A DNA stretch of 64,000 nucleotides from Halostella salina (GTDB lineage Archaea; Halobacteriota; Halobacteria; Halobacteriales; Natronoarchaeaceae): NCBI RefSeq assembly GCF_003675855.1, contig NZ_RCIH01000002.1, positions 124,001 to 188,000 on the forward strand, read 5' to 3'. Below, one piece after another: positions 55,282 to 64,000 of this stretch (position 1 is its first letter; each line of letters starts with the position of its first letter). Made by a program: the position numbers and the translations under genes. The notes under the pieces are model-generated. The model did no database searches and was not told the DNA's origin. It saw only the letters and a program-made list of their open reading frames with translations.

Positions 55282-55446
55282 TTACTCCCCCCAGTCCTCT
55301 TCCAGCTCGGGGGCCTTCTCGAGGACCGGCGGGTTGGTGTCGGTGACTTCCAGCTCCGCGCCGCAGGTGGTGCAGTCGAGTATCTCTCCCACTTCGAGGT
55401 CGTCGTGCAGGGCGACGTCGGCCCCGCACTCAACGCATTCCGCCAT
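55282..55446 (-). CDS. lysW: LysW amino-group carrier protein
   Basis: This 54-residue acidic carrier protein is easily missed because of its length. Two CxxC pairs bind zinc (ECVECGAD and LDCTTCGAE), and it ends in EEDWGE, whose final Glu carries the growing amino acid on its alpha-carboxyl side chain. It lies 72 bp before argX. A TATA element (CCTTAAAC on the plus strand, 55473-55480) 30 bp before its ATG suggests a separate leaderless transcript for lysW-argXCBDEF. Confidence 0.95.
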   Translation of the reverse strand: MAECVECGADVALHDDLEVGEILDCTTCGAELEVTDTNPPVLEKAPELEEDWGE

Positions 55447-55472
55447 TGTACTCCTCACTCGTCGTGGAGAGA

Positions 55473-55480
55473 CCTTAAAC
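55473..55480 (-). promoter_or_regulatory. Promoter of lysW-argXCBDEF
   Basis: Minus-strand GTTTAAGG is centred 30 bp before the lysW ATG at 55446. A further AT-rich stretch lies at 55495-55510. Confidence 0.5.
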
Positions 55481-55647
55481 CCTTCGAACTTACCAGAAAA
55501 ATTAAGTTATCTACAGCCACCTCTAATGGAGTTAGGAGCGTTCAAAACCGAATTTCGAGTTCCGATATCAGATTCGGAATATGTTATGTGTCCCCTCGCG
55601 GGGACGGCGGCAGCGGCGGCCCGGTCGCCGGGGGCGTGTGGACCGGC

Positions 55648-57129
55648 TCACGCATACGACGCCACCTCCGCGTGGAGCAGTTCGTCGGCGTCCGCGACCG
55701 CGTCGCGCTCGGTTTCGACGGCCTCGGCGTGGACCGCCAGCGCCGTCTCGGCCTCGCTCACCTGTGCCGCCACGGCGTCGGCCGCGGGGCCGCCCAGCGA
55801 GTCGCGGCTCGCCACGCTCTCGGCGGGGTCGAGCGCGGCCTCGACGGCCTCGCGGTCGACGTACGTCGAGAGCGGGTCGCCGAGCACCTCGCGGGCCGCG
55901 GCGTCCAGCGCGTCGTAGTCCGCGCCGGCGTCAGCCGACCCGTCCGCAGCCTCCATACGCTCGGCCGCCGCGGCCACCATCTCGTGGGCCGAGCGGAACG
56001 GGAGGCCGTGCATCGCCAGCAGGTCCGCGACGCCGGTCGCCGTCGAGAACCCCTCGCCCGCCGCGGCGGCGAGCGCGTCGGCGTTCCAGTCGGCGGTGGC
56101 GACCGCCCCGGCGGCCACGTCGGCCGCGTCGACGACCGCGTCGACCGTGTCCCAGGCGTGGGGCGTCGCGCGCTGGAGGTCGCGGTTGTACGCGCGGGGC
56201 AGGCCCTTCAGCGTCGTCAACAGGCCGTTGACCCCGCTCGCGGCGTCGCCCGCGGTCGCGCGGACCAGTTCCAGCGTGTCGGGATTCTTCTTCTGGGGCA
56301 TGATCGACGACGTGGACGCGTAGTCGTCGGCCAGATCGACGAACCCCTTGTTGGCGAAGACGACCAGGTCCTCGGCCAGCCCCGACAGCGTCGTCGCGTG
56401 GTTCGCCAGTGCGCTCGTCGCTTCAAGCAGGAAGTCACGCGCCGAACTCGCGTCCATCGAGTTGCCGAGGACCGTCTCGAAGCCGAGCAGGTCGGCGGTC
56501 CGCTCGCGGTCCACGTCGAAGGGCGTCCCCGCGAACGCCGCCGCGCCCAGCGGCGAGCGGTTCGTCCGGTCGTACGCGTCGAGCAGGCGCTCGGTGTCGC
56601 GGGCGACCGCCGACTCGTAGGACAGCAGCCAGTGGGCCACCGTCGTGGGCTGGGCGGGCTGGAGGTGCGTGTAGCCGGGCATCACCGTCGCGTCGTGGGC
56701 CGCGGCCGCCTCCGTCAGCGCCTCGCGCAGCGCCAGCGTCGCCTCGGCGGCGTCGAGCAGGTCCTCGCGCAGCCGGTAGCGGATGCAGGTCGCCACCTCG
56801 TCGTTGCGCGAGCGGGCAGTGTGCATCTTCCCGCCCTCGTCGCCGACGCGCTCGATCACCGCCGTCTCGATGGCGGCGTGGACGTCCTCGCCGTCGGGGA
56901 GCGCGCCGTGGCCCGCCGCCTCGATGTCGTCCAGCGCGGCGAGGATGTCGCCCGCGACCTCGTCGTCGACGATGTCCTGCTCGGCGAGCATCACGACGTG
57001 CGCGCGGTCGACCGCGAGGTCGGCCGCGAAGATGTGCCGGTCCGCGTCGAGCGAGGAGAGGAACTCGCGGGCGGGGCCGCCGCTGAAGCGGTCGCGGCGC
57101 ACCACGTCGCCGGAGTTCCCCTCGGTCAT
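55648..57129 (-). CDS. argH: Argininosuccinate lyase
   Basis: This 493-residue enzyme of the fumarase/aspartase superfamily has the signature SSIMPQKKNPD, with HTARSRNDEV and MPGYTHLQPAQPTT as substrate-site segments. It releases arginine and fumarate. The start is 1 bp from the argG stop. An Ala-rich C-terminus is normal in haloarchaea. Confidence 0.95.
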   Translation of the reverse strand: MTEGNSGDVVRRDRFSGGPAREFLSSLDADRHIFAADLAVDRAHVVMLAEQDIVDDEVAGDILAALDDIEAAGHGALPDGEDVHAAIETAVIERVGDEGGKMHTARSRNDEVATCIRYRLREDLLDAAEATLALREALTEAAAAHDATVMPGYTHLQPAQPTTVAHWLLSYESAVARDTERLLDAYDRTNRSPLGAAAFAGTPFDVDRERTADLLGFETVLGNSMDASSARDFLLEATSALANHATTLSGLAEDLVVFANKGFVDLADDYASTSSIMPQKKNPDTLELVRATAGDAASGVNGLLTTLKGLPRAYNRDLQRATPHAWDTVDAVVDAADVAAGAVATADWNADALAAAAGEGFSTATGVADLLAMHGLPFRSAHEMVAAAAERMEAADGSADAGADYDALDAAAREVLGDPLSTYVDREAVEAALDPAESVASRDSLGGPAADAVAAQVSEAETALAVHAEAVETERDAVADADELLHAEVASYA

Positions 57130-57130
57130 C

Positions 57131-58369
57131 TCACTCGCCCTCGCTCTCGCCGCCGTCGGGCGTCAGCTTCTTCCCGTTCGCGGCGTCGGTGACGGCGTTT
57201 GCCAGGCGGCCCTGGAAGCCGTGGTACTTGGCGACGCCGGTGGCGTCCTTCTGGGTGATGTTCTGCCCCTCGACCGTCTCGGTGTTGAACGACGCGGCGT
57301 CCTCGGAGTAGGCCGCGTACTCGCTCTCGCGGGCGACCGGGCGGGCGCTCCCGCCCTCCAGCTTGACCGTCGCCGTGCCGGTGACGCGGGACTGTGTCTC
57401 GTCGATGAACGCCTCCAGCGCGCGGACCAGCGGCGCGTCGACGAGGCCCTGGTACGCCTTGTTCGCCCACTGCTGGTCGACCTGCTCCTTGAAGTCGCGC
57501 TCCTCCTGGGTGAGGACGAGCCCCTCAAGCGCCTCGTGGGCGTTCAGCAGGACGGTCGCGGCGGGGTGCTCGTAGTTCTCGCGCACCTTCAGCCCGAGCA
57601 TGCGGTCCTCCATCATGTCCGTGCGGCCGACGCCGTACGCGCCGGCGCGCTCGTTCAGGTGCTCGATCAGCTCGACCGGACCGTACTCCTCGCCGTCGAC
57701 GGCGACGGGTTCGCCGTCCTCGAACTCGATCTCCACGAGATCCGTATCGCCGGCGGTGCCGGGCGCGTCGGTCCACTCGTAGATGTCCTCCGGCGGCACG
57801 TAGCCCGGGTCCTCCAGCTTCGCGCCCTCGACCGAGCGGCTCCAGAGGTTCGTGTCGATCGACCAGTCGCCCTCGTTGCCGCTCTCGACCGGGAGGCCGC
57901 GCTCCTCGGCGTACTCCATCTCCCACTCGCGTGTGAGTTCGAGCTCGCGGACGGGCGCGATGACATCCAGATCGGAGTCGCGCCAGACCGCCTCGAAGCG
58001 GAGCTGGTCGTTCCCCTTGCCGGTACAGCCGTGGGCGACGGCGTCGCAGTCGTGTTCCTTCGCCGTCTCGAGGATCGCGTTCGCGATCACCGGGCGCGCC
58101 AGCGCGGTGCCGAGCGGGTAGCCCTGGTAGGTCGCGTTCGCTTTCAGCGAGTCGAGACACATCGTGGCGAACTCCTCTCGGGCGTCGACGACGTACTGGT
58201 CCACGTCTAGCGCTTCGGCGGTCTCTTCGGCTTCGTCGAACTCCTCGGCGGGCTGGCCGACGTCGACCGTGACGCCGATAACCTCGTCGTATCCGTACTC
58301 CTCTTCGAGCAGTCCGACGCACACCGTCGTGTCGAGTCCGCCCGAGAAGGCGAGTGCCACGCGTTCCAT
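57131..58369 (-). CDS. argG: Argininosuccinate synthase
   Basis: The 412-residue enzyme starts with ALAFSGGLDTTVCVG (PP-loop SGGLDT) and has AHGCTGKGNDQLRFE, NEGDWSIDTNLWSRS and VGRTDMMEDRMLGLK. It joins citrulline and aspartate. It is the first gene of argGH, with a leaderless promoter directly before it. Confidence 0.96.
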   Translation of the reverse strand: MERVALAFSGGLDTTVCVGLLEEEYGYDEVIGVTVDVGQPAEEFDEAEETAEALDVDQYVVDAREEFATMCLDSLKANATYQGYPLGTALARPVIANAILETAKEHDCDAVAHGCTGKGNDQLRFEAVWRDSDLDVIAPVRELELTREWEMEYAEERGLPVESGNEGDWSIDTNLWSRSVEGAKLEDPGYVPPEDIYEWTDAPGTAGDTDLVEIEFEDGEPVAVDGEEYGPVELIEHLNERAGAYGVGRTDMMEDRMLGLKVRENYEHPAATVLLNAHEALEGLVLTQEERDFKEQVDQQWANKAYQGLVDAPLVRALEAFIDETQSRVTGTATVKLEGGSARPVARESEYAAYSEDAASFNTETVEGQNITQKDATGVAKYHGFQGRLANAVTDAANGKKLTPDGGESEGE

Positions 58370-58661
58370 CTGTGACCGAACGGACGAACTTGAAGATATT
58401 AAATTCTTCTATCCTAGTTTTGTAAGAAAATCACAGAGATGCCTATAGACGATTTACAGACTTCTCATCTGTTCGTTGGAGCACCAGTGTCGAGGGAGTG
58501 ATAGATGTGGGCCTACGGGAGGCCCGGTCGTCGCGGTCGCGGAGAAACGGCGGCGGACCCATCGCTGTCCCGGAGCGGCGTCCCGGACGGGCGACGGAAG
58601 CGACTCATCGTACTGATCAGTAGCAACAGCAGGCTATTAAACCCTTCCGGCGGGGCAAATG
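58370..58661. other. Intergenic region before argG
   Basis: Minus-strand TTTAATAT at 58396-58403, 30 bp before the argG ATG, is the argG promoter. A hairpin GGGCCT-ACGGG-AGGCCC at 58509-58525 may end the transcript of the secreted coiled-coil gene upstream. Nothing else is recognised in the rest. Confidence 0.5.
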
Positions 58662-59501
58662 TTACGGCTCGGCGACCGTGACCGCGGGAGCGGCGAACGC
58701 GTCGGCGGCAACGGTCCGGACGCTATCGCGACGCTCCCCCGCCTCGCCACCACGGTCGTCTCCCGCGCCGCTGCGGCCGTCGGCCGACCCGTTGCCCGCG
58801 TCGCTCCCGTTCGACGGGCCACGGTCATCGGCCGCGTCGTTCCCGGTTTCCGGACCGCGGTCGTCGGCCGGATCGCTCCCGTTCTCCGGACCGCGATCCT
58901 CGGGCGGGCCGCCGCGGTCGGGTCCGAGCCCGACACCGGGGTTCTCACCGACGATCGAACGGGCGAGTTCAGCGGTTTCGGGGCCGGTAAGGTTGCCGGC
59001 TCGGGTCCGGAGCGTCCGGATCCGCTCCGACCGCTCCTGGCTCAGCGCGCCAGGTCCGGACGCGGCGAGGTCGGCGCTGACGTTCGCCATGTGGCGGACG
59101 TTGCGGGTCTCGGCGGCGAGCGTCGCCATCCGGGCGCGGTACTCGCCCTCCCCGATGGTGCCGTTCTCGTGGGCGGCCGTCAGCGCCGCGCGGCGCTGTT
59201 CGAGTTCCGCAAGCCGCTGTTCCAGTTCCGGCAATCGCTCGTCGACGACCGCTGCCGGCCCGGCCGGGGAGCGGTTCGCGCCGACGCGGAAGGCACGCTC
59301 GCTGATCTCGCCGTCGACTGCCGCACCCTGCGCGCCGACGACGCCGGCGAGCTGTTCGCCCGGTGCGACCGTGTCGTTCGTCTCGTTGTCGGCGACTCCC
59401 GCGACCCCCGCGCCGCCGTCGACCCCTGCAGCGGCGACGGCGGGGACCGTCGCAACCGCCGCCAGGACGGCCAGGGTGACGAGGAAGCTCCGTTCGTTCA
59501 T
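58662..59501 (-). CDS. Secreted coiled-coil protein with acidic Gly-rich tail (DUF7096-like)
   Basis: The 279-residue protein has a signal peptide (about 25 residues) and several N-glycosylation sequons. A central helical part contains the heptads ELEQRLAELEQRRAALTAAH, and a low-complexity tail of DDRGPENGSD-type repeats follows. It resembles a haloarchaeal family of unknown function. It is next to, and on the same strand as, the membrane regulator at 59622; it may be its target or partner, but this is only positional. Confidence 0.65.
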   Translation of the reverse strand: MNERSFLVTLAVLAAVATVPAVAAAGVDGGAGVAGVADNETNDTVAPGEQLAGVVGAQGAAVDGEISERAFRVGANRSPAGPAAVVDERLPELEQRLAELEQRRAALTAAHENGTIGEGEYRARMATLAAETRNVRHMANVSADLAASGPGALSQERSERIRTLRTRAGNLTGPETAELARSIVGENPGVGLGPDRGGPPEDRGPENGSDPADDRGPETGNDAADDRGPSNGSDAGNGSADGRSGAGDDRGGEAGERRDSVRTVAADAFAAPAVTVAEP

Positions 59502-59621
59502 CTCGGTTCGTCGTTACGCCCCCACCAACATATAAACTCCAGACCCTCGCCCCGGATCAACGTCCGTTAAGCCGGGTTAATTCACGCAAAACGTCGAGCT
59601 TGCTTGCGATCCGCCGAGCGA

Positions 59622-60794
59622 CTACGGTTCCGCCTCGTCCGGCCCCTCCCCGGGGAGCGACAGCACGTTCTCGCGCCCGAGGCGGAAGCTCTCCAGTTGC
59701 CCCTCGTCGCGCAGGTCGCCGACTACCTGGCTCGTCTTGGCCTCGGTCCAGTCCAGCGCCTCGACCACTTCCTGCTGTTTCATCCGCCCGCCGCGCTGGT
59801 CGAGGAGGCGCAACACGCGCTCCTCGTTGCTGAGCAGTTCGGGGGGCGGGCCGTCGTCCCCGTCGGCATCGTCGCCCTGAGCGGTGGTCGCCGCGGCCGC
59901 ACCGCCGCCGGCCGAGGGGCTGTCGGTCGCTTCGCCGCCGCCGGTCGTCTCGTCGCCCGTCGCGTCGGCCCCCTCGCGGAACCAGTACGCGACGCCGCCC
60001 GCGGCGGCGAGGCCGACGAGCGCCAGCGCGCCGAGCAACAGCCCCGATCCGCCGTCGCCACCACCGTCGGCCCCCGCACCGTCGTCGCCCCCAGTGCTCG
60101 TATCGCCGTCGTCCGTTCCGTTCCCGCCGCCCTCGCCATCGGCCGGCGTGAGGACGATAGACGGCTCGCCGGAGGCGAAATCGGTGTCCGTCCCACGCCA
60201 GGTGACCGAGCCGTCGCCCCCGTCGTCGCCCGGCGGCGACACGTCGGCGTCGTAGCCCTCGGGCCACTCGACCGTCAGCCGCGTCTCGCTGCTGAGGAAG
60301 AAGCCGCGGATCGCGTCGCCGACGCGGATCCCGTCGCCGTCGACGACCGCGAACGCCTCCCAGGTGAACGAGTACGTCACGACGCCGTACTCGTCGGGGA
60401 TCGAGCGCCGGTCGGCGCTGACGCGCACGTTCCGGACGGCCATCTCGCGGCCGGTGTCGTTCTCGGCCGCGCCGACGGTGTTGCCGATGCGGTCCCGGAA
60501 GTCGGCCGTGTAGTTCCCCGGGTTCGCTTCGATGTCGCGCCGGAGTTCCTCGAACGCCTGCGTGGTGTTCTCGTCGTCCAGCCGGGTCCAGTACTGCAGT
60601 TCCCAGCGTGCAGTCCCGTTCTCCGCAACCGTCACGAGGATCCGGATCTCGTCGGTGTCGACGCTCTGCCCGCCCGCGTCCCGCGGGTCGGGGTCGCCGT
60701 CCGTCCCGGCGGCGAGCGCGGGCGACGCGACGCCCGCGGCCGACAGGACCAGCGCGAGACAGAGCGCCGTCGCGGCGGTCGTCCGTGCGTCCAT
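59622..60794 (-). CDS. Membrane-tethered winged-helix regulator (DUF7345-like outside domain)
   Basis: The 390-residue protein is counted from ATG 60794. It has a signal peptide, an outside beta-rich domain of about 200 residues (EIRILVTVAENGTARWELQYW, VVTYSFTWEAF), a Gly/Asp-rich linker and one membrane helix (LLLGALALVGLAAAGGVAYWF). A cytoplasmic winged helix ends the protein (LLSNEERVLRLLDQRGGRMKQ, KTSQVVGDLRDEGQLE). The last part matches the protein at 26245, so both belong to one group of outside-sensing regulators. Confidence 0.75.
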   Translation of the reverse strand: MDARTTAATALCLALVLSAAGVASPALAAGTDGDPDPRDAGGQSVDTDEIRILVTVAENGTARWELQYWTRLDDENTTQAFEELRRDIEANPGNYTADFRDRIGNTVGAAENDTGREMAVRNVRVSADRRSIPDEYGVVTYSFTWEAFAVVDGDGIRVGDAIRGFFLSSETRLTVEWPEGYDADVSPPGDDGGDGSVTWRGTDTDFASGEPSIVLTPADGEGGGNGTDDGDTSTGGDDGAGADGGGDGGSGLLLGALALVGLAAAGGVAYWFREGADATGDETTGGGEATDSPSAGGGAAAATTAQGDDADGDDGPPPELLSNEERVLRLLDQRGGRMKQQEVVEALDWTEAKTSQVVGDLRDEGQLESFRLGRENVLSLPGEGPDEAEP

Positions 60795-60880
60795 CGTCAC
60801 TCTGTCGCCGAGGGTCGGGGAAATGTCTTGCTGTCCCGGTAGCCACAGAGTACTTAGGTGTTTACTGCAAACCCCCGGTC

Positions 60881-61075
60881 ATGATGAACGACCGCGGCGA
60901 CATCGAGGTCGAGACCCTGCTGAAGGTCGTGCTGGGGCTGCTCGCTCTGTTGCTCGTTCTGGAGATCGTCGGCTTCTTCGTCGAGGGACTGCTCGCGATC
61001 CTCGGGCCGCTTCGCCCGCTGCTGACACTGGTCGTGCTGGTGCTCATCGTCCTCTGGCTGCTCGACCGGCTCTGA
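60881..61075 (+). CDS. Small two-helix membrane protein (DUF7554-like)
   Basis: The 64-residue protein begins MMNDRGDIEVETLLKVVLG and has two membrane helices (about 12-30 and 37-62), ending WLLDRL. ATG 60881 or 60884 is the start. Similar tiny proteins occur in haloarchaea; no role is known. Confidence 0.65.
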   Translation: MMNDRGDIEVETLLKVVLGLLALLLVLEIVGFFVEGLLAILGPLRPLLTLVVLVLIVLWLLDRL

Positions 61076-61186
61076 TAGTGTTCCCTCTCGCTGGGTCCCG
61101 GTGCTCGCCCGCACTGGTACCGGCGAGTTGGCGAGCGCAACCCCTGTGACCGGCAAGCTCTTGCCACCCCGCCCGCTATCTCGGCC

Positions 61187-61687
61187 GTGCTCAGCCTCAA
61201 CGCTCCGATCCCGGGCCGCGTGGCGCGGCTCGCCGCCGACCTCCACCCCGAACTGGTGGCGTTCGACGAGATCCGGGAGCACCACTCGCTGCTGGTCAAG
61301 CGGCTCGGGGACCCCGACCACCTCCCGCCGGTCCAGCACGAGGTGCGGCGGGCGCTTGCCGGCGCGCCGACGTTCGAGGTCGGCGTCACCGGGATCGACT
61401 ACTTTCCGAACCCGCCGATGGGGGCCGCCCCGGTCGTGTATCTGAGCGTCGAGAGCCCGGGGCTCCGCGAGGTGCACGGCCGGCTCGTCGACGAGTTCGG
61501 CGCGGTCGACGGGCTGGAGGACGGGGCGTACACGCCACACGTCACGCTCGCCCGCGGCGGCGACGAGGCGGCCGCAGAGCGACTGACAGAGCGCGACGTC
61601 GAGCCGGTGACCTGGACGGTCACCGAACTCCGGTTCCGGGACGCGCGCTACGGCGAGACGGTCAGCACCGTCTCGCTACCGGCCTGA
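61187..61687 (+). CDS. 2'-5' RNA ligase-like 2H phosphoesterase
   Basis: This 166-residue protein starts at GTG 61187. Two His motifs, HHSLLV and HVTLAR, mark the 2H phosphoesterase fold with the two halves related by symmetry. The family includes the RNA 2',3'-cyclic phosphodiesterase ThpR. No other RNA-ligation gene is adjacent. Confidence 0.8.
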   Translation: MLSLNAPIPGRVARLAADLHPELVAFDEIREHHSLLVKRLGDPDHLPPVQHEVRRALAGAPTFEVGVTGIDYFPNPPMGAAPVVYLSVESPGLREVHGRLVDEFGAVDGLEDGAYTPHVTLARGGDEAAAERLTERDVEPVTWTVTELRFRDARYGETVSTVSLPA

Positions 61688-61739
61688 ACTCGGGCAACGC
61701 GCCGCCGCCTCCCGGGAATCGGCGCTCCGCCCGTGCCGG

Positions 61740-63890
61740 CTACGGCGTCGGCGGCTCGCCGTCGTAGGCACCGATCCCCTGGTAGAAGTTCAGCATCGCG
61801 AACTTCAGCTTCGTCGGGTCCACGTCGACCATCTCCTCGCGCTCCTCCGGCGGGAACGAGTCGTGGACGCCGTACTTCCCCATCTCCTCGCTCGCGGTTT
61901 CGGTGTAGCGCTCGTCGAGCAGGACGCGCACCCCGAAGTCGTCCGGCGACCGGATCACTCGCCCGAGCGCCTGTCGCGTCTTGCGGATCGTCGGGATCTC
62001 GACCGCGTACTCCCAGCCGGGGTCGTCGCCGCGGTCCGAAAAGGCCGCGCCGTAGGCGTCCTGCACCGCCTTCGCGCGGTCGTCCAGATGCGGGTACGGG
62101 ACGCCGACCACGACGACGGTGCGGGCGTCGTCGCCGTCGAAGCTCACGCCCTCCGCGAGCGTCCCCCACAGCGACGTGAGCATGACCGCGTCGTCGCTGT
62201 CGGTGAACTCGCGGCGCAGGTCCTCGACGGCGTCGCCGGGTTCGTCGCGGAACACCGTCGCGTCCACGTCCAGCAGGTCGTGGTAGCGCTCGGCCTCGGC
62301 GTAGCTGGGGAAGAAGACGAGCGTGTTGCCCGGCGTGAAGCGGACGGCGTCCGAGAGCGCGCCGGCGACCGCCGCCTGCGTGTCCGGGTCGTCGCGCTCG
62401 CTCGAAAACAGCGCCGGCGTCCCGGCGGCGAACGTCCGGCGGCGCTCCTCGGGGAAGCTCAGGCCGTACGCCATCGTGACGGGCGCTTCGAGGCCGAGCA
62501 CGTCGCCCATCACGTCGAACGGCCGGAGCGTCGCGCTCATCAGCACGCTCGCGTACACCTCCTCGAACAGCTGTCCCGTCACCTCCTGCGGGATGCAGGT
62601 GTACAGTTCGGCCCGTCCGTACACCTCCTCGGTGCCCGCGTCCCGCCGGACGGAGACGACCGGGTACTGACCCAGCGCCGCGCCCTCGTCGACCCACGAG
62701 GAGATGAAGGTCGCCGCCTGGAGCGTCTGACACTCCGTCCGGGTCGTCGCGTCGCCGCGCCTGTACGCCTCCTCGTACTCCTCGTCGAGTTCCCGGCCCA
62801 GTTCCGCCGCCGCCGCCAGGTCCTCGTCGACGCCGGGACCGGTGTACCCCTGGAGGAACGCGCGGGTGAGGTCGTCCCGGCCCTCGTCGTTGGCGATGGA
62901 GAGGTCCTCCCAGTTCTCGCCGACCCGCTCGCGCTCGCCGAAGCCCAGCGCGTCGTCGTACGTCTCGACCAGCGCCGTCCGGAACGCGCCGATGACGTTT
63001 TGCGCGGCGGCCGCCCGCGGGTCGTCGCTCTCGTCGAGTTCGTCGAGCGCCGACTCCAGCGTGTTCTCCGTGAGCGTGCGCGTCGCGTGGTCGCGGGCCG
63101 CCCCCTCGACGTTGTGGGCCTCGTCGAAGACGGTGATCACGTCCTCGGGGTCGCGGTCCAGCCACCGGAAGAACTGCTCGCGGATCCCCGGGTCGAGCAG
63201 GTGGTGGTAGTTGCAGACGACGAGGTCGACCCCCTCCATCCCGTCCTTCAGCAGTTCGTAGCCACAGAGCGTCCGCTCGCCGGCGTACTCGTACACGTCC
63301 TCGGGCGTGCGCACGTCCTCGAACAGCCAGTCGTAGAACTCGTCGGTGTCCGCGGCGAGGTTGTTGTAGTAGTGCTCGCAGGTGTTTTGCTCCTCTAGCT
63401 CCTCGACCTCCGCCTCGACGCTTTCGAGTTCGTCCATCACCGCGCTCCGGGCCTCCGCGGCGCGCTCGTCGCCCTCCTGGCTCTCGTCCAGTAGCTCCTC
63501 CTGCCGGCGCTCTAGCTGGTCGCGGTCGCGCTCGGCGTCGACCAGCTCGTAGGTGTTGTCCCGGAGCACCTGGCACTCCTCGAACCCCACGTCGATGTGG
63601 CACATCGACGCCTTCCCCTTGAACACGACGGACCTGATGGGTTCCTGCCGGGTGATCTGGCGGGCCTCGGTGACGAACTGGCGCATCTGCTGGTGGACGT
63701 TGGTCGTGATGACGACCGTCTTGTCCGCCTCGCGGGCGTACTCAAGCGCGGGCACGAGCGCCGACAGCGTCTTCCCGGTGCCGCAGGCCCCCTCGAACAG
63801 CACGTCCTGTTGGCGGGAGAGCGCGTTGTAGATGCGGTCCATCGCCGCCCGCTGGTCGTCGTAGGGGTCCTCGTACGGGAAGAAGCGCAT
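61740..63890 (-). CDS. XPD/DinG-like superfamily 2 DNA helicase
   Basis: This is a 716-residue helicase counted from ATG 63890 (MRFFPYEDPYDDQ). A TTG at 63938 would add 16 residues that are not helicase-like. It has Walker A EGACGTGKT, motif II VFDEAHNVE, and Cys residues in MCHIDVGFEECQ, NTCEHYY and TLCGYELL that fit the iron-sulfur domain of XPD. LTSLWGTLAEGVSF and LGRVIRSPDDFG are motifs V and VI. A coiled-coil-like charged insert (DRDRDQLERRQEELLDE) sits in the iron-sulfur region. A role in DNA repair is inferred. Confidence 0.9.
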   Translation of the reverse strand: MRFFPYEDPYDDQRAAMDRIYNALSRQQDVLFEGACGTGKTLSALVPALEYAREADKTVVITTNVHQQMRQFVTEARQITRQEPIRSVVFKGKASMCHIDVGFEECQVLRDNTYELVDAERDRDQLERRQEELLDESQEGDERAAEARSAVMDELESVEAEVEELEEQNTCEHYYNNLAADTDEFYDWLFEDVRTPEDVYEYAGERTLCGYELLKDGMEGVDLVVCNYHHLLDPGIREQFFRWLDRDPEDVITVFDEAHNVEGAARDHATRTLTENTLESALDELDESDDPRAAAAQNVIGAFRTALVETYDDALGFGERERVGENWEDLSIANDEGRDDLTRAFLQGYTGPGVDEDLAAAAELGRELDEEYEEAYRRGDATTRTECQTLQAATFISSWVDEGAALGQYPVVSVRRDAGTEEVYGRAELYTCIPQEVTGQLFEEVYASVLMSATLRPFDVMGDVLGLEAPVTMAYGLSFPEERRRTFAAGTPALFSSERDDPDTQAAVAGALSDAVRFTPGNTLVFFPSYAEAERYHDLLDVDATVFRDEPGDAVEDLRREFTDSDDAVMLTSLWGTLAEGVSFDGDDARTVVVVGVPYPHLDDRAKAVQDAYGAAFSDRGDDPGWEYAVEIPTIRKTRQALGRVIRSPDDFGVRVLLDERYTETASEEMGKYGVHDSFPPEEREEMVDVDPTKLKFAMLNFYQGIGAYDGEPPTP

Positions 63891-63953
63891 GTACCCGTTC
63901 GTCTCTGGCACGGCGAGAGCTTTCTCCCGCCCGGACAAAAAGTCTCGCCCCGC

Positions 63954-64000
63954 CTACGCCGTCTCCGGCTCGATGTACACCGTCTTCACGCCCGAGTTGG
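63954..64000 (-). CDS. 3' end of a minus-strand gene, cut by the window
   Basis: A frame open to the window end finishes ...NSGVKTVYIEPETA at the stop 63954-63956. Only about 15 residues are visible, so no function can be given. Its stop is 64 bp before the helicase start, on the same strand. Confidence 0.4.
   Translation of the reverse strand, partial: NSGVKTVYIEPETA

Noticed and set aside
56096-58210. Plus-strand frames opposite argH and argG
   Set aside because: They are shadows of argH and argG, which are certain from their motifs.

Overview
The window is a stretch of haloarchaeal (class Halobacteria) chromosome. The evidence is a G+C content near 70% by eye, acidic proteins with strong GTC/GAC/GAG codon bias, Tat-type lipoprotein signals, many apparently leaderless promoters (a TATA element 25-31 bp before the start codon), an NAD-dependent DNA ligase of the kind haloarchaea carry, and an argG-argH-lysW-argX-C-B-D-E-F cluster using the LysW carrier protein. 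I cannot name genus or species from the sequence alone. No rRNA, tRNA, CRISPR array or complete insertion sequence was seen.

Layout. Positions 1-4013 hold a ferric-iron-type ABC importer (5'-truncated binding protein, permease, ATPase). Positions 4026-7881, on the minus strand, hold a hydroxamate-siderophore operon: GNAT acyltransferase, lysine/ornithine N-monooxygenase, and an asparagine-synthetase-like protein lacking its glutaminase cysteine. A 26-codon leader ORF may precede it. Positions 7976-18922 are a surface-glycan region: a DUF4330 protein, an ABC exporter, three glycosyltransferases, a sulfatase-like protein, a polytopic membrane protein and a WcaJ-type sugar transferase. One operator-like sequence (TTTTAGG-Y-nn-GCC-AAA, resembling DtxR-family iron-regulator sites) occurs at the siderophore promoter, at the DUF4330/exporter promoter, and twice between two glycan genes, which suggests joint iron control.

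Positions 19113-24439 hold an NhaC antiporter and a class I ribonucleotide reductase whose small subunit has the class Ic (Mn/Fe) signature; a 30-bp dyad lies between them. Then come uvrC, a membrane-tethered winged-helix regulator with calcium-type repeats, an N-glycosylation-sequon-rich lipoprotein, a NosFY-like ABC pair, ligA, a TRIC-type channel, small secreted and membrane proteins, an MFS transporter, and metY-metX; metX has a double-hairpin insert in frame. Positions 38410-41231 carry three tandem membrane proteins with Arg/Gly- or Gln-rich tails, followed by serB.

Positions about 41960-43545 are a sharply AT-rich island: a Tat-exported protein of unknown function, translationally coupled to a small metzincin-type metalloprotease with no signal peptide. 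After it come a small membrane protein, serA, thrC, a winged-helix regulator, two related four-helix membrane proteins, the complete LysW-dependent arginine pathway (including lysW, 54 aa), a second membrane-tethered winged-helix regulator, a 2H phosphoesterase and an XPD-like helicase.

The most promising undescribed elements are the siderophore operon that pairs a glutaminase-dead asparagine-synthetase-like ligase with hydroxylase and acyltransferase, its shared operator with the glycan cluster, and the AT-rich two-gene metzincin module.
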